From NCBI GenBank assembly GCA_028564705.1, contig JAPXFQ010000483.1, positions 1,178,001 to 1,242,000 of the forward strand: a DNA stretch of 64,000 nt, written 5' to 3'. Below the pieces are notes generated by a model, which saw nothing but the letters and a program-made list of their open reading frames with translations, searched no databases and was not told the DNA's origin. Source of the DNA: Apricaphanius iberus (Eukaryota > Chordata > Actinopteri > Cyprinodontiformes > Aphaniidae). This document shows positions 1-10,160 of the stretch, one piece after another; positions within the stretch are counted from its first letter, which is position 1; the number at the start of each line of letters is the position of its first letter. Position numbers and translations under genes: made by a program.

Positions 1-276
1 ACTGCATGCGCCCCACCTCCACCTGTGGCAAATGCAGGGAGTGGAGGTTGCAGAAAATGTTCACATGCAACATGGTTATGCAACTTAGAGACATATCATG
101 CTTTTAAATTCTTCCTTTTTATACCTAAATCCTTCAGCTGTGGTCTATGTAGAATGGAAGTGCAATTCTTAGGTCTGAATTCCTCATTATTGTAGCTCTA
201 CAGATTCCTCTCCCCCCCGTTCTGAGGAGTCTAGATAATAAGTCGTTTTGGTGTGATTTCTTCATATCCAGTTGCG
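1..276. other. unannotated AT-rich flank
   Basis: I see no coding potential, terminal repeat or tandem structure in this stretch. It ends where the tail of the first SINE begins. Confidence 0.5.
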
Positions 277-530
277 GGTAAATGTAAATGGAATGGACTG
301 AACTTATATAGTGCTTTTCTAGTCATACTGACCACTCCAAGCACTTTACATTGAAGCCACATTCACCCATTCACACACCAATAGCCAAAATGGCTCAGTA
401 CGACGATGTAGAATTGGGGTTAAGTGCCTTGCCCAGGGCCACATTGACATGTGACTGGAGGAAGCTGGAATTGAACCTACAACCCTCCGATTGCAAGCCA
501 ACTGCTCTACCACTGAGCCGCAACCTAACT
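277..530 (-). mobile_element. tRNA-derived SINE (fish type)
   Basis: Read on the minus strand, the copy starts near 530 with a tRNA-like head. An A-box-like stretch (GGCTCAGTGGTAGAG) is followed by a B box, GGTTCAATTCC, at 477-467. The body has the fish-typical AAAGCACTATATAAG stretch, and the copy ends in an (ATTTAC)-type tail near 277-290. A and B boxes are the internal RNA polymerase III promoter of SINEs. The degenerate tRNA-like fold followed by an unrelated body argues against a working tRNA gene. No clear target-site duplication is visible, and the head abuts the truncated LTR at 541. Confidence 0.7.
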
Positions 531-540
531 TAATTAAAGA

Positions 541-588
541 TGTAAGGGAAGGCAATACATTTTACCATAACATTCCCTTCTTCTGGTC
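541..588 (-). repeat. truncated 3' LTR start plus polypurine tract
   Basis: Positions 577-588 read AGAAGAAGGGAA on the minus strand, directly followed by an LTR beginning TGTTATGG at 576. About 36 bp of LTR remain before the SINE. The match to the LTR end at 4770-4803 is close but not perfect. Confidence 0.6.
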
Positions 589-769
589 ATAATATGAACA
601 TATAAATAAACAATAACTCAAAATAAAAGTGACCCATCGGTCAGGGTTTTAAGACAATGGAGCATTAAATTTTGATCAGAAAAGAAACTAAAAGGTTTAA
701 CAGTGTTTTTGAGTGTTCTTCAGAAGAGGTGCATCATTTTCACAATTTAAGACAGCAAGTCATAAAGTG

Positions 770-893
770 ATGTGATGGACTGGCGACCTGTCCATGGTGT
801 ACCCCGCCTCTCGCCCGTTGACAGCTGGAGATAGGCACCAGCCCCCCTGTGACCCCTTGAGGAATAAGCGGTTCGGAAAATGGATGGATGGAT
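770..893 (+). mobile_element. short LINE/SINE 3' tail with (GGAT)n end
   Basis: A 124-bp fragment of a very common fish repeat starts near GGACTGGCGACCTGTCC and ends in ATGGATGGATGGATG. It is flanked by a perfect 11-bp duplication, GTCATAAAGTG, at 759-769 and 894-904. That proves it is a discrete target-primed insertion, severely 5'-truncated. GATG-type tails are known from fish Rex3 (RTE) elements; the family name is from memory and unverified. It lies inside the endogenous retrovirus, so it is younger than that element. Confidence 0.75.
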
Positions 894-1421
894 GTCATAA
901 AGTGTTACATTCTAATCAGGCAAAAATAAAAAACAAAAGTTTTAACAGACAGTATTGTCATCATCATTATCATAATCAGAAGAAATGGAGACATCAGAAT
1001 AACAGAATAAGAACAGATGAAAACACTTCTTTGTTGTTTGGAATAAATGAACAGCATTGATCATCAAAATAAAACGAATACCACATTTTTCAGCTAATAA
1101 CATGTCTAATGTAATTCTGTTTTGGAAAGTTGTTCATGAACTGCTTCAAAACCATCACGACTGTAGTTGTAATTTTTGGACATTATAATAGATGTACATT
1201 TTTATTAATATCACCGGCAAATTGAATATTCTCATCAGCAATATAAATTGAGTCAGATTCTTCAGGGGCTATTGATGTTTTAGCTCTGTGATGATTAGAT
1301 GTCCTGGTCTGTAGTGTCAAAATCAGTAAACATACATAGTTACAGGCATAATTAAGTTTAGTATGTAAACTTGCAGTAAAAGGTATTAACAGAACTTACA
1401 AACATTTTACCTTTAGTTGCT

Positions 1422-1801
1422 TTAGAAATTATCTAAGGCCACATCAAAATTGAAGTAAGGAGGAGCAATTCTTTTACCTGTTACAGAAATAGGATTTTCC
1501 CAAAAGGAGCAGTTGTGTGGTGTCTTGGTTAACAGAGAACTAATACAGGTATAATAAAGTTCAGAAGAAGTTGGCATAATTCTTAACAGTGGACGTAGAC
1601 CTAAACAAACAACACAGTTCCCACCCACAGTTTCATCAGTTTGTTGAACCATAAGCAGCCAGTTATTAGTGTCTTTTCCCGAAAGTCCAGTAGTCGTTGA
1701 GTAAGTTCATCAATAGTTGTGACGCTCTCGGATTGAGATAGATCTGTCTTAGGAGCAAAAAGTAGTATTCCTTTGTTTCTGACAAAGTATAATGTCACCA
1801 A
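1422..1801 (-). pseudogene. env-like retroviral fragment (broken)
   Basis: Two overlapping minus-strand reading frames (1601-1801 and 1422-1652) cover this stretch. The second contains GNCVVCLGLRPLL, a cysteine-paired motif that resembles surface-protein fragments of fish endogenous retroviruses I have seen; the match is from memory. Its place downstream of the integrase remnant and upstream of the polypurine tract is where env belongs. The two frames are offset by a frameshift and no long open frame spans them, so no working envelope protein is encoded. It could be another cysteine-rich fragment; the context is the stronger argument. Confidence 0.4.
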
Positions 1802-2115
1802 TTTTTTATCAATTCCACTGAAGATGCATTCAGTATGAGGTTTACATAGGCATTGTCCAGTAATCCATAATCAGGTCTGATGTCGGCTTTGATGAAGTTA
1901 ACTTTTAGGATTAAATATGTTTTTGTAGGTGTCATTTGTGGCAGGGGTCGAAGTTGATCCTTCTCAGGGACATATCATAACATCAGTTCCTTGTTTGTCC
2001 TCACACAAGGAGCCAGAGATGGTTTGGTTCCATGGCAGATGAGCTTGTAGCGTGGCAGCCACGTGTAGCAGCAGGGGCACGGATTCCCTCACTGTTTTGG
2101 TTAGTGGGTGGATGC

Positions 2116-2202
2116 CGTCAGAGGGGGATCCTTTTTGCAGTGCGAGGTGTAGACTCAGGTTGCACGTTCAGCAACCTTCACCTCTGTTTGGGTAGTCAGC
2201 AG
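2116..2202 (-). pseudogene. retroviral integrase C-terminal remnant
   Basis: On the minus strand this reads LLTTQTEVKVAERAT, an in-frame stop, then YTSHCKKDPP. It matches the C-terminal DNA-binding tail of gamma-type retroviral integrases, which ends in a segment resembling 'WIHASHCK'. The stop falls where a conserved tryptophan normally sits (TGG to TGA). Only about 29 codons are recognisable. It anchors the pol/env boundary of the provirus. Confidence 0.55.
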
Positions 2203-3226
2203 GAACCTCTGCCTGGCAGGGAAGGGCTGCTCTTAACCTGAGAATGAATGTCTGACAAAGGTTTGGCATAAAAACAATGTTTGAGCTCTAATTTTGGGCC
2301 CTTAATGAATTTAGTAGCTAATGTAGTGGCCTATTCCATCCTTTTGACACAATCATGTGTCAATTCTACATAATGAGGAATAAGATTAAAAGAAAAAATA
2401 GGGCGTTATGTAGAAAGTGTACTGATTTTCAGATAGAGAAAAAAAAATAGAGCACAGCATGTTGCAAGCTAGAGAAAGGCTGCAGGTCAGGGGAGCATTA
2501 TTTAAATCTCATTTACAGGTATAACGCAGGTAACATAATACAGATGATCAGATTACATAAAACATATTGTTGGAAGTATCAGCTAAGCTGTCATTTGCAC
2601 AATAAACAGGAATTTTCATATTTAACATTCAATGAGTAGCAGTATATAAAGTTTTTTCCTTAGTGTGGAAATGAAAAAACTCTGTGTGTGTAACAGTTTG
2701 TGTTGTGTGTGTGTGTGTGCGTGACCTCGTTTACAGGTGCTGGTAGGGTCTGCTGCTTCACTTCCTCCCATCACCTCACCTCAATCCGGATGAGTCCACG
2801 GTGGAAATCGTCTCTCTCCTGGAGCTGTAAAGTCTTGTCTTGGACAGGAGCAAACGCCCTGTCCGGTCCCACTGCATTAGGAATGGGAGTCAGAGCAGTT
2901 CTGATTCTGTTGACTCACTGGGTGGGGCTGCAAGTGCTGCATGTTGCAGGGGAATCAGCCTTGGTGTCTTTTTGTCTCTTTTCCTTCTTGGGTGCAGCTT
3001 CTAATCTCCTGAGCAGAGTGTGACATTAGCGACAGTCCACACTGTGTAGAAAGCTTTGTTGACCTAAACAAGGTGTGGCAAAATGGGGGGGGTTGTGCAG
3101 CTGCAGGGTTGGAGACTGAGCAGTGCTGGCTGAGGTGGGGAACAAGTAATTTTTCTCTTTGGGGGGGGTTTACTCTCTGGTTTCTGCTGTCGTAGATCTT
3201 GTAGAGCAGGAGGCATTCCAGCTGGA

Positions 3227-3270
3227 GGGGCGGGGGTGGGGTGGGGTGGGGGGGTGGGGGTGGCGGGGGG
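3227..3270 (+). other. G-rich tract inside the provirus
   Basis: Over 44 bp the plus strand carries repeated runs of four to seven guanines separated by single T or C bases, the pattern of a potential G-quadruplex. On the minus strand it encodes a proline run in a 114-codon frame (2955-3299, starting MEKILAQHQF). That frame is not recognised and may be a gag or leader relic. Confidence 0.5.
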
Positions 3271-4230
3271 AATTGGTGTTGGGCCAGTATTTTCTCCATG
3301 GTGTGGTTGATGTGCAGGAGAGGTGGAGTTCAGGGTTTCAGTTTAGCAGCAGCCCTCCAAGAGCTCTGGAAAAGAGGAAGATAAAGTAGAGGCAGTATCA
3401 GGGTGTTTTTTTTTTTATCAGTCTCTATGTCCTTTAACAGTCTTTTTTCTTCTTTTCCATCTTTTTCTTTCTGAGCAGTGAGTGTCTTTCTCACTTTCTG
3501 CTTCCCATAATTTCAAACATCCATCCAAACCCTACATTTAGAATATCTTTGCAATTAAAAAAAAGATATATATATATAATCTTCCTTTCATCATCACGTG
3601 TTGTATTCTTTCTAATATAACACAGTTTTATTTCCATAAAACTTGCTTTTTCTTTTCTAGACTGTTCCTAAGTTCTCAAAAAGTTCACGATATTACTTCA
3701 TTAATTGATTTCACAATTAATATTTTATAAATTGCTCTTGCCTAAAAGGCTCACAATTATTTATTGATTGGTCTCGCTCAAGAATAAGCTCACAATTCTT
3801 AATCGGTCTTACTTCAAAGCTCACAGTATAGCTCTTCTTGCTTCTCGAAAGCTCAGAGTCAAACCATTAACTGGTCTTGCTAAATTACTTTTATCTATTG
3901 TATCTATTTATTTTCAATAAATAAATAAACAAAAAATATTTAGCTAAGAATGAAATTAATTTAGCTCACCAGGCTTTGTCCCTCAGACAATTTTAGGTAC
4001 GGTCCTCGTTGCAGTCCATCAGAACACTGGACTGAGACTCTCTTCTCTTGAATGCTTAAGCGAGGCCCGGAGATGGGTGCAGAAAAACACCAAGGCGTCC
4101 CCTCAGTCAGTGTCCGACTGACATGCACGAGACCTGTTCAAATGACGTCAAATCTGTGGTAGATATCTGGGTGTCCGAGAGGCCTTGGATGAGAGGATAA
4201 AATAAAGCTGTCAGCAATATTCGTACATAG

Positions 4231-4299
4231 TTTATTTTACGTGCACGGAGGGACTCTGATGAGAACCCTAAACCTTAAGACAAAACATGGGTTTATATA
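4231..4299 (-). promoter_or_regulatory. LTR core promoter and poly(A) signal
   Basis: On the minus strand TATATAAA lies at 4299-4292 and AATAAA at 4236-4231. Their spacing of about 60 bp suits a short retroviral R region inside the 5' LTR. The LTR starts at 4803; its inner edge and the primer-binding site could not be placed with confidence. Confidence 0.45.
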
Positions 4300-4803
4300 G
4301 CAGTCAGCCACACCCTATTGAATTAGCTTCTGTCCGATCATTACATCATACAGTTATGATAGGATAACCACAAGACCAATCACAGACCAACATGGAATAG
4401 GTAAACACAAGGTGTGTCATGAGGCAATAATGGATGTTTCACTTCAGTAGTCAGCAGTAAACAAAAGATATCATTTGACAATCAGAAGGTACTTTGGAAC
4501 GAGGAACATTTTGTATAATGTGTCAGAAAGAGAATCACTGGACAGTAGATGTTCACAAGGGAATATGAGATGTTTACAGACAATAGGTTCCTGTTTGTAC
4601 TGTATCATATCAGTATAACATTTTATCTAGGCATGAGTAACACGGTCAGAATTAAAAAGGCATCAGCACTAATTCAAATAAGAACTATCTATGTAATAAA
4701 AGAATGCCTACAATAAAGATTCCCACTACATCATTAACACTAATTCACATAAGAATTAACTTTATCTAAGACTTAAGAGAAAGCAATACATTTTACCATT
4801 ACA

Positions 4804-5319
4804 GTATGCCAATGTTATTTTTCATTAAAATGGGATCGGTTGTGCTGCGGCGTGCGTGGCAGAGCGGAGCGCATGTAGTGGAATTTAGGGGTAAGAAATA
4901 CAGTTGGAATCCAACACTGAATTAAAAGGCTGTTTGAAGCCATTCAATTGGAAGAAACCATACACATTTTACACAGTTTTGGTTGATTTGCGACTCTAAT
5001 GTTGAGTGGACATTGGATGCAGTTCCACTGGTTTGGTAGTAGTATGGTTTTTCAGGACCAAATTGGAAAAAAGGGAATTGGCAGGTCTATGAATTTACAG
5101 AAACAAATCTAGTAAATGCTACACAATCTATACATGTTCCTCTTATTTACATGATTTACTTAAGTACAACCTAAGTAATTATCAACAATACTAAATTTAC
5201 ATAATTTTCTTGGGTCGGTGGAGAGTGAAGTAATTTTATAACTGAAATCAATATAATTAATTAACACTGAAAAGGAAGTTATATTTGTTATCTGAACACA
5301 GAATTTCCAAATCATCGCA
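4804..5319. other. intergenic; fragment related to a hAT repeat
   Basis: Positions about 4900-4990 (AGAAATACAG through GGCTGTTTGAAGC) resemble 36735-36810 inside the 885-bp hAT element, so a relic of that family is likely here. The rest is AT-rich and shows nothing else. Confidence 0.35.
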
Positions 5320-5460
5320 TAGCAAAGTGGTTAATGCAGGTGCTCATACAACAGAGGCAATGTTCCTTTTTTGAGGCCGAGAGCCATTCCCTGTTGTATC
5401 TTTTTGTGTCTCCATGTACAATCCTCGGTCAAATGAAGGTTATTAAAAAAAAAGACAAGA
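5320..5460 (+). mobile_element. degenerate tRNA-derived SINE
   Basis: The copy begins with a tRNA-like head (TAGCAAAGTGGTTAATGCAG), has a decayed B-box area near 5385, and ends with the tail AAATGAAGGTTATTAAAAAA. This order matches a fish SINE type I know with an 'AAATAAAGGCAA' tail. No intact pol III promoter remains. Confidence 0.5.
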
Positions 5461-5815
5461 ATTTTGATGTTTCATTATTCTCATTTTGGCTATTTCTTCT
5501 AGCTCCACGGTGAAAATATTATGAAGTATTCCTGAGTTTTTGTAAACTTAAAAAAATAGATTGGAAAACATTGCCTCTTTTTTTATAGAACGATTAAAGT
5601 AAAATGCTTATGTATTGCATTAACTGTTACCTGTTAACAAAACGTAATTTTCTGAGTAATAATTGTAAAAAAAAAAGTTATCACAGTGATAACCTCTGAA
5701 CCACATGAGGATAAATATTGAATGTGATTTAAAACATTTTGGATGATTAAAAAAATGTTTTATATTAGAAAACAGTCATCTTTAATTATTTAATAGGTGT
5801 TGAGCTCTAACATAT

Positions 5816-5905
5816 GGCTGGAGTGGGGTAGTGGGTAGTACAGTGCCTTCCAGCTAGGAGACCTGAGATATATACCTGGCCTGGGAATCATAAGCTTGAA
5901 TTCAC
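5816..5905 (+). repeat. tRNA-like SINE head, strongly decayed
   Basis: GGTAGTGGGTAGTACAGTGC followed by AGCTAGGAGACCTGAG resembles the head of a tRNA-derived SINE. The B-box region has lost its consensus. This is weak support. Confidence 0.3.
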
Positions 5906-6839
5906 ATTACACAACAACATTGAGTAAAAGTGACATCAAAGCAAGTTGGTGTTGAAATTGAAAATTTTGTTTTAATTACTTGAAAATAATATGACTGGTA
6001 TTGGTAGTAGTATTGCATTTATGTAATAAATTCATGTTATGGCAACCAAAAATAGTATGTTAATTCAACATATTAAATTTACTTAGGAGAAATAGGCTAA
6101 ATTATGTCAGATTTATTATTCTGAATGTGTGGAACCGAATGTACACAATACAATCAAGTAAATTGAAATCATTTTTTTTTCAGTTCATACTACTGCTGGT
6201 CTACCTACTTAAAAAGGGGACCAGATGGTGTGGTCCAACTACATGGGGATAAGTTATATGGGGTTCTAGAGAAGGGGGGTTAAATTTTGGTTTTCGTCCT
6301 GGCCACAGAACACTGGACCAGTTCTATATAATAGACATAAAATAGATATATGAAGCTTCTGTGACATAGGTTCACAAAAGCCAACTGGGTGATTCACTTC
6401 ACTGCCACCTCGGAAATGAGAAATGAGAGTGGGGCTGTGAGGGTGGGAGTGGATGATTGACACACTAAGCTGATGCAGTTATGAGCTGACTGAATCTAAC
6501 TGAGATTATTGGGCTGTGTTAACCCAAAAACCACAGTTGTGAAACTCTGCCTTTTAGGCAGATTCAATCATTTTGTAAAATAAAAGCATGAAGCCTTGTC
6601 GCTCCATAACATTTGCTAACTAAAACTGCAACTATTTCAGCAATCGATATGTAAAGAAGAAATGTTATCATTTCAACCCATTATTGACCAAGCAGCGTTA
6701 TTTTAAATGCACAGCAGAATTTGGCAGCAGCTGTAAATTCCTCTGAGGGTGTCCAGATGGATACATCTCCCATGTCTGCGCCTCTTGGGGGATCCTCCAT
6801 GCCACTTCAGGGGTCCGTCTTCCGTAAACCACCAACAAA
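5906..6839. other. unannotated AT-rich sequence
   Basis: No coding frame of note, no terminal inverted repeats and no tandem structure were seen. Oligo-T runs near 6170 are the only low-complexity feature. Confidence 0.4.
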
Positions 6840-7130
6840 ACTAAAGCAACGGATCAACTGGCTTCAGCATCAGCCTCAGCAGCTCTCCAATCAGATTTAG
6901 CCTCAGCAGCCTTCCAACCTGCTTCAGCCTCAGTCCACACTGCTTCTGCATCAGCCCACAGTTCTGCTTCACCGACTCCAAGGCTCAAGGTGCTCCGCCA
7001 CCTGCCTCCCAGGCTCAAGGTGCTCCGCCACCGGCCTCTAAAGGCTCAAGGTGCTCCGCCACCGGCCTCTAAAGGCTCAAGGTTCGCCTCGTCTGCTGGT
7101 TCCTCATCCTCGTCTCCTTTTGGACTTGGT
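6840..7130 (+). repeat. proline/glutamine-type coding-like minisatellite
   Basis: A 30/31-bp unit starting AGGCTCAAGGTGCTCCGCCA recurs at 6981, 7011, 7042 and (partial) 7073. It is preceded by degenerate 'CTTCAGCCTCAGC' units at 6860-6965. Translated on the plus strand one unit gives AQGAPPPASKG, but unit lengths of 30 and 31 bp break the frame between copies. It looks like a decayed low-complexity protein segment of the kind found in retroelement gag or ORF1 regions. I do not recognise the parent. Confidence 0.5.
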
Positions 7131-7572
7131 TCTGTAAAAACAATAACAGCACCTGTGCATTAAAAAGCCCAACAATTAATGCAGCTTCTACAGTTCTATA
7201 AAAAATGACACTGTCTGGCAAGGCAACGCAAGGCAATTTTAATTGTATAGCACACTTTGAACACAAGGCATTCAAGGTGCTTTACACTATTAGAGAAATT
7301 TGAAAAATCAAAACATAGAATCATTTTTAAAAGACAATTTACGTAGTTAAAACAAAATAAAACATTTAGTGATTAGAGTATAAGACAACATTTATGTAAA
7401 ATTATGAAAATTAAAACAGAAAAATTTAACAGTAACTAAAAAGAATGAACACAAAAGTTGTATCAGTTACTCATAAGCAAGTCTAAATAGATACGCTTTA
7501 ACTTTTTATTTGAAATGGTTCAGTGTCTCTGCAGTTTTGCATTTATCTGTGAATCAACTAGAGCTGTAGGAT

Positions 7573-7899
7573 CTAAGTGATCTGGATAGGTTTGTATCGC
7601 GATAGCAGATCTTTAATGTACTCTGGTGCTAATCCATTCAATGATTTATAGACTAATAAAAGCACTTTGAAGTCTATTCTCTGAGCTACAGGGAGCAAGT
7701 GTAAGGACTTTAGAACTGGGGTGATGTGTTCTACTTTCCTAGTTCTAGTGAGAACATGAGCAGCAGCAGCTGATCCAGAGCTCAGCTGCAGCTGTCTGAT
7801 TGATTTTTTCAGGGAGACCTGTGAAGATACTGTTACAGTAATCAAGCCGGCTAGAGACAGATGTATGGATGAGTTTTTTTTTAGGTGTCCTTGTTTCAT
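7573..7899 (-). pseudogene. L2 reverse-transcriptase C-terminal region
   Basis: The frame contains HVLTRTRKVEHITPVLKSLH, then LLPVAQRIDFKVLLLVYKSL and NGLAPEYIKDLL. This is the conserved post-catalytic block of L2 LINE proteins, usually 'ITPVLxxLHWLPVxxRIDFK'. It is 108 codons long; the upstream 30 or so residues do not align with what I know of L2. The fish repeat tail in which this block is fused to a long non-coding 3' region is present several times in the window. Confidence 0.7.
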
Positions 7900-8112
7900 C
7901 AGTCCTTTAATCCTATAAACGTTCCTCAGGTGATAGAAGGCTGACCTTATTATTGCTTTTACATGAGCTTGGAGGTTTAGCTTCTGAGTCCATTATTACA
8001 CCTAGATTTCTGGCCTGGTCAGTAGTTTCTCGTTGGAACAACTGAAGCTGTGTACTGATATTTAATTGATCTTTTTTGGGTCAGAAGAGAAGTACTTGTG
8101 TTTTGTTTTTGG

Positions 8113-8661
8113 TCAGTTTGGGGGGGGGATAAATGGGAGATTAGAGATTGGTCTGTAGCTTTGCATTAACGTGCTGTCTAGTTTCTTCTTTTTTAGTATT
8201 GGTTTGATAACTGCTCTTTTTAAAGCTTGGGGGAAAACACCTGATAGGACGGATGTGTTAACCATTTTGATCATCTCCGCCCTGACGGTTGGGAGGACTT
8301 TTATTAGAAAACCTGTTGGTAAAGTATCCAAGCAGCAGGTGGCAGAGCTGAGTTTGTCAATAATTTTATTAAAGCTCGACGGATTTATTGTTTGGAAATC
8401 TGTCATTTTCTCAGCATGGGTGTTAACTGGGCATAACGTTGGTATTGGGGTTGAAACTGATGTACTAATTGATCTTTTGATGTTCAAGAACTTTTCAGTG
8501 AAGAAGTTGGCAAATTTATTATAGGCCCTGATGAAGTTTAGTTCAGGGGATACCGTCACAGGAGGAGTAGTTAATCTCTCCACTGTAGCAAATAATGTCC
8601 TCACATTTTTGTTGTTTCTGTGAATAATCTCAGAAAAGAATGATTCCCTTGCGCCTTTCAA
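8113..8661 (-). pseudogene. L2 linker and reverse-transcriptase N-terminus
   Basis: This 182-codon frame ends KPILKKKKLDSTLMQSYRPI followed by SNLPF, the first reverse-transcriptase motif of L2 elements ('YRPISNLPF'). The upstream part includes LDTLPTGFLIKVLP, typical of the L2 linker just before the polymerase. It stops at a G-rich run near 8120 where the deletion of the catalytic core begins. Confidence 0.7.
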
Positions 8662-8883
8662 GGTTAATTGATGTTGTTCAGTCTCTCTTTGTATATATCA
8701 TAGTGAACCTGGAGTTGACTTTTCTGCCATTTTTTCTCGCGGCGTCAGTACTCCCTGTTTTCACTGCATACCATTGGATTGTTTCTCCATGGAGACTTCT
8801 TTCTACTCAAGACAGTTTTAACCTTAAATGGTGCAATCTTATCCATGATGTGAGAAAATTTGGAGAGAAAAGCGGCCATCAGT

Positions 8884-9483
8884 TTATTTACTGAATATAT
8901 GTTGGTGGATGTTAAGGATTTGGTTAGGAGTGTACATCAGTTTAAAGTTTTCAGCTGAATTTTCTTTAAGCATTTTTTTTACAGCGGTCTTATTGTGACT
9001 AGAAATGTTCTCTAAGATGGTGCTTTCAAATGAGATACAGAAATGGTCAGATAATATAATATCAGTTACTGTAATGTTAGATATATTTAAGTCTTTGCTA
9101 ATAAGTAGGTCCAGAGTGTGTCCTCGGTTGTGTGTTGGTTCATTAATATGCTGGGTTAGGTCGAAGTTATTGAGGGTATCTTTTAATACTTTTGTACTGC
9201 TATCTTGGGGGTTTTCAATATGAATGTTGAAATCTGACACAATTATTACCTGGTCATAAACTATACATATTACAGAGCAAAAGTCACTGAAATCATGAAT
9301 AAAGTTTACGTTCGGTTTTGATGGTCTATATATGTTTAGAAATAGGACTTTGTTTGGATCATTTGTGTCAGCAGCCAGGTATTTGAAGGAATCAAATGGA
9401 CCTAGTGATACCTTTAAAAGGTTAAGAGGGTTATGGAAGATTGCAGCTAGGCCTCCACTTCTTACGTTTTTTTCTGCTCTCAC
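8884..9483 (-). pseudogene. L2 apurinic-like endonuclease remnant
   Basis: This 199-codon frame shows LAAIFHNPLN, VSDFNIHIENPQD (the 'GDFNIH' catalytic region with S for G), HNRGHTLDLLISK and ILSDHFCISF (the 'SDH' motif). These are the C-terminal half of the APE-type endonuclease of L2 LINEs. The N-terminal part with the NxxS and ETW motifs is not visible upstream, so the copy is incomplete. It sits in order before the reverse-transcriptase fragment at 8113-8661. Confidence 0.75.
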
Positions 9484-9905
9484 TAATAAAGTAATAATCT
9501 GTAGGGCTTTCCTGATAGAGACCTAATATATAATGTGACTATTTTTATATTCCTTTCAGTGATTCAGAGATTACTTTTTGCAACATATTAACTCCAGATT
9601 CTGTACCGTTCGCTTGCACAAATGTATGGATTTAGATTTTTGCTTTCTGCTACATATAAGCACTGGGATGGTACTATTTTGTTCAAGGGGGCCGGGCAAC
9701 TTCTGGGAGTCGATCAGAATAGAATTACTGTCCGGTTCCCTTCGATATCAAATGTTTGTTACTACAGGTTGGGAGATTGGCAGGATATCAGTCCCAGGAA
9801 GTTGATTTAGTCCAAGTTTTGGTGTTAGCTGGGTCCCAATCATGATTTGTGCCCTAATTTTTTCAGAGAAGGTCCTAAAGGGTGAGGTATTTGGGGTAGA
9901 GCCAG

Positions 9906-9955
9906 GTGAATAGGGTGAATGGGGTGAGCCGGGTGAACCAGGTGAATGGGGCGAA
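9906..9955 (-). repeat. 9-bp minisatellite in L2 5' region
   Basis: Five to six imperfect units of GTGAATGGG (plus strand) encode a His-Pro-Ile/His-Pro-Val-like run on the minus strand (HPIHLVHPAHPIHPIHL). It lies in the 5' coding region of the L2 copy. Confidence 0.6.
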
Positions 9956-10160
9956 CGCTGTATGTCTCTCTTGATCCTGCTGCTCTGCTTACAGCTTTGG
10001 CTGGTGTGAATACTTTTTGTCCTGGTTGAGTTTTCCCTGCTTCTATATCTCTGGCTGGATGTAATTCAAATGTGTTTTGTCTCACTGTACTCCGTCCTTG
10101 AGCTGCTAGGGCAATGCTTGGAGACGTTTGTCTTTGTTTTGAATTGTTTGGCTTTTAGTC

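Larger units (their letters stand above)
541..4803 (-). mobile_element. degenerate endogenous retrovirus (class I-like), minus strand
   Basis: Both edges carry the same LTR start on the minus strand. TGTTATGGTAAAATGTATTG begins at 576 and TGTAATGGTAAAATGTATTG at 4803. Inward of the left copy is a purine run (AGAAGAAGGGAA, 588-577) placed as a polypurine tract should be. Reading from right to left, the order is LTR, long degenerate interior, integrase C-terminal remnant (about 2116-2202), env-like remnant (about 1422-1801), polypurine tract and truncated 3' LTR, which is the gene order of a retrovirus. Gag, protease and reverse transcriptase are not recognisable. The shape of the integrase tail suggests gammaretrovirus-like class I; this is inference. 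The provirus is broken by stops, frameshifts and a nested retrotransposon tail at 770-893, and the left LTR is cut off at the SINE. Confidence 0.6.
7213..10160 (-). mobile_element. L2-clade LINE, degenerate, minus strand
   Basis: Minus-strand blocks give an endonuclease domain (8884-9483), the start of the reverse transcriptase (8113-8661) and the C-terminal region (7573-7899), ending in a 3' UTR near 7213 (AAGGCATTCAAGGTGCTTTA region). The order is that of an L2 non-LTR retrotransposon. The catalytic FADD segment of the reverse transcriptase is missing between about 8110 and 7900, so the copy is internally deleted as well as frameshifted. The 5' part (9500-10160) is open in places but unrecognised. 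Several other copies of its 3' region occur in this window (33.6, 35.4, 37.0, 57.3 and 62.9 kb). Confidence 0.75.

Noticed and set aside
467..530. Possible functional tRNA gene
   Set aside because: A and B boxes are present but the cloverleaf is degenerate and the unit continues into a SINE body and tail.
346..555. 69-codon minus-strand frame containing VVEQLACNRRVVGSIPASSS
   Set aside because: This string is the familiar translation of a tRNA-derived SINE head, not a protein.
2698..2720. (TG)n stretch considered as a regulatory element
   Set aside because: Ordinary short microsatellite; nothing links it to a promoter.
8171..8524. Plus-strand 117-codon frame opposite the L2 remnant
   Set aside because: Shadow of the minus-strand L2 coding block, with no family resemblance.
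9578..9810. Two overlapping plus-strand frames in the L2 5' region
   Set aside because: Opposite to the LINE, mutually overlapping, with no domain.
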